This document shows, in pieces, positions 62,484 through 64,000 of a DNA stretch of 64,000 bases. The DNA comes from JACDAN01 sp963802375. Lineage in GTDB: Bacteria > Actinomycetota > Thermoleophilia > Gaiellales > Gaiellaceae. Both the position numbers and the translations under genes were made by a program. Each line of letters opens with the position of its first letter. The stretch's first letter is position 1. The notes under the pieces are model-generated. The model did no database searches and had not been told where the DNA came from. It saw nothing but the letters and a program-made list of their open reading frames with translations. The stretch is taken from NCBI GenBank assembly GCA_963802375.1, contig CAWDIJ010000010.1, forward strand, positions 62,001 through 126,000, read 5' to 3'.

Positions 62484-64000
62484 TGTTGCGTTCCCCGGCC
62501 ACGCAGGCCGCGGTGTCCACTCGCTCGCTGGCGCTCGCTCGCGCATCCTCACACGGGTCGACCGTGATCCAACCGGTCGCGTCGTACCGTCTCCAGCTCA
62601 CCCCGGACGGTGGCTTCGACATGGCGCGGCGCCAGCTCGACCGGCTGCACCGGCTCGGGATCAGCCACGCGTACCTCTCGCCGGTCACCGAGGCGGTGCC
62701 CGGGAGCACCCACGGCTACGACGTCGTCGACCACACGAGCGTTCGGGAGGAGCTGGGTGGGCTCGAGGGCCTGACGGCGTTGCTCGACGCGCTGGATGAG
62801 CGGGGGATGGCCGCGATCGTCGACCACGTCCCGAACCACGTCTCCGTCGCCGCCGCCGAGCTGAACCCACGCTGGTGGGAGCTGCTGCGCGACGGACCCG
62901 ACGCACCGGCAGCCCGGTGGTTCGACGTCGACTGGGAGGCGGGATCCGGTCGCGTGCTGCTGCCGGTGCTCGGCCAGCCGCTGGAGGAGATGATCGACGC
63001 GTTCGCGGTCCGGGACGGCGAGTTGCGGGTCGGCGACCTGCGCCTTCCGCTGGCCGCGGGCACCGAGGCGATGGAGGTCCCGGCCCTACTCGCAGCGCAG
63101 CACTACGACCTGATCCAGTGGCGCCGGCCGGAACGCAACGTGCGCCGCTTCTTCACCATCGACAGCCTCGTGGCTGTGCGCGTCGAACACGCGGAAGTGA
63201 CGACGGCCGTCGACACGATTCCCCGGCTCCTCCTCGACCACCCGGGCTTCGGGGGTGTGCGGGTCGACCACGTCGACGGCTTGGCCGACCCGGGCGGGTA
63301 CCTCCGCCAGCTGCGCGAGCTGCTCGGGGATCGTTGGATCGTCGTCGAGAAGATCCTCGCCCCCGGTGAGACGCTGCCCGAGGACTGGCCGGTCGACGGC
63401 ACGACCGGCTACGAGCACGCCCGGGTCCTCGAGCACGCCCTCCTCGACAGACAGGGCTGGAGCACGATCGCGGCCCGCTGGGCGGAGATCTGCGGAGACG
63501 GGCGGCCGTTCAGGGCGTGGGAGCTGGAGGCACGTCGAGAGGTGCTGGACGGTGCGCTGGCGCCCGATCGCGATCGTGTCGCGCGTGTCGCCTCTGCGGC
63601 AGTGTCAGATCTGGACCTCGCCGACGCGCGCGCCGCCGTCACCGAGCTCAGCGCGCACCTCCGCCGCTACCGCACCTACCTTCCCCACGACGAGGCCGGG
63701 GGCGTGGCGATGGAGTCAGCAAGGCTCGAAGCGGGCGCAGCCCGCCCCGACCTCGCTGGACCGCTCGATCGGTTGACTCGTGCCATGGCGACCGCCGACC
63801 GAGGCGTTGCCGCCGAGCTGCGGACCCGCTGGCAGCAGTTGACCGGTCCGGCGACCGCCAAAGGCGTCGAGGACCGGGCGTTCTGGCGGTACCTCGCGCT
63901 GGCGTCACTCGGCGAGGTCGGCGGCGAGGTCGAGCCGGCGTCCGATCCGATCTCCCTTCTGCACGAACATCACGCAGCCACGGCTTCCCAGTGGCCGACC
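62483..64000 (+). CDS. treY: Maltooligosyl trehalose synthase TreY (3' partial)
   Basis: At least 479 codons, intact, running past the window end. VIQPVASYRLQLTPDGGFDM, LGISHAYLSPVTEAVPGSTH, GYDVVDHTSVREELGGLEGL, MAAIVDHVPNHVSVAAAELN, FTIDSLVAVRVEHAEVTTAV, GFGGVRVDHVDGLADPGGYL (catalytic Asp) and WIVVEKILAPGETLPEDWPV (acid/base Glu). TreY, a GH13 isomerase, turns the reducing end of glycogen-type glucans into a trehalosyl unit, which TreZ cuts. The ATG at 62483 overlaps the previous stop (TGATG); the GTG at 62564 gives the N-terminus matching the family. A leading 27 residues are thus uncertain. Confidence 0.85.
   Translation, partial: MLRSPATQAAVSTRSLALARASSHGSTVIQPVASYRLQLTPDGGFDMARRQLDRLHRLGISHAYLSPVTEAVPGSTHGYDVVDHTSVREELGGLEGLTALLDALDERGMAAIVDHVPNHVSVAAAELNPRWWELLRDGPDAPAARWFDVDWEAGSGRVLLPVLGQPLEEMIDAFAVRDGELRVGDLRLPLAAGTEAMEVPALLAAQHYDLIQWRRPERNVRRFFTIDSLVAVRVEHAEVTTAVDTIPRLLLDHPGFGGVRVDHVDGLADPGGYLRQLRELLGDRWIVVEKILAPGETLPEDWPVDGTTGYEHARVLEHALLDRQGWSTIAARWAEICGDGRPFRAWELEARREVLDGALAPDRDRVARVASAAVSDLDLADARAAVTELSAHLRRYRTYLPHDEAGGVAMESARLEAGAARPDLAGPLDRLTRAMATADRGVAAELRTRWQQLTGPATAKGVEDRAFWRYLALASLGEVGGEVEPASDPISLLHEHHAATASQWPT

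Noticed and set aside
1..64000. CRISPR arrays, tRNA or rRNA genes, prophage or transposase genes
   Set aside because: No regularly spaced short repeats, no cloverleaf-like segments with a T-loop GGTTCGA signature, and no integrase, transposase or phage structural motif were found in reading all frames. The repeats present are dispersed singly.

Overview
The window is very GC-rich DNA with many GTG starts, dense overlapping gene pairs (ATGA, GTGA, TGATG) and a repertoire typical of the Actinomycetota: a deazaflavin (F420)-type nitroreductase, an Eis-like acetyltransferase, dodecin, an SCO6745-family protein, actinobacterial GT4 glycogen synthase and TreY. The best guess is a free-living, probably marine or freshwater member of the Acidimicrobiia (Ilumatobacter-like), inferred from gene style only. 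No rRNA, tRNA, CRISPR array, phage or transposase was found. About half of the recognisable genes are split between reading frames by single-base indels, while others of up to about 790 codons are intact. The indels are dense in some stretches (770-3060, 36456-42207, 48812-51200, 58590-60418) and absent in others (12010-15019, 17127-21579, 30819-36396, 61470-64000). This looks like uneven sequence accuracy rather than mass gene decay, so frame-split genes are annotated as single genes.

Layout. 1-5100: Eis-like acetyltransferase, a damaged GAF-LuxR regulator, a methyltransferase, a conserved hypothetical and a secreted ceramidase-like hydrolase with a coupled upstream peptide. 5270-12351: AlkB plus a second 2OG-Fe(II) oxygenase, an alpha/beta hydrolase under a palindromic operator, a nuclease-inhibitor-like (NuiA) protein, a coiled-coil membrane protein, an M23 lipoprotein, a beta-lactamase-fold hydrolase and an MmcQ/YjbR protein. 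12415-24465: AidB-like acyl-CoA dehydrogenase, small enzymes, dodecin, an MBL hydrolase, a SWIM protein, a PepSY protein divergent from a two-component system, a hotdog protein, a pirin, and a MetY/CoA-binding pair. 24477-36396: a minus-strand operon (potassium channel, Gfo/Idh/MocA, DUF1697), DUF503, EthD, GNAT plus BrkB, a SHOCT/DUF6325 envelope cluster, a methyltransferase, the DJ-1/MarR operon with a large operator, a kinase-like/flippase fusion and a membrane protein.

36456-42207 is a complete mrpABCDEFG Na+/H+ antiporter operon on the minus strand, with A and B apparently fused and every junction translationally coupled. 42357-57746 holds an amidase, an SCO6745 gene enclosed by inverted 54-bp repeats, a DUF4440/PaiB/MBL/rhomboid operon, an unrecognised protein plus lipoprotein pair, an LLM-type flavin oxidoreductase with an alpha/beta hydrolase, an MFS transporter, GlgA, a secreted GH3 glycosidase, an SDR and TrpB2. 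57797-64000 has a DUF305 lipoprotein and a coupled run of LVIVD-repeat protein, aminoglycoside-phosphotransferase-like kinase, CrtC/AttH-like protein and TreY (cut by the window edge).

Across genes, three things stand out. There are two dispersed intergenic repeat families: six copies of an 80-130 bp hairpin repeat, and three copies of a 54-bp repeat. A recurrent TANNNT box lies 6-8 nt before the start codon, implying many leaderless mRNAs. Several near-perfect palindromic operators are present, the clearest being a 35-bp palindrome that runs into the start codon of the DJ-1/MarR operon.
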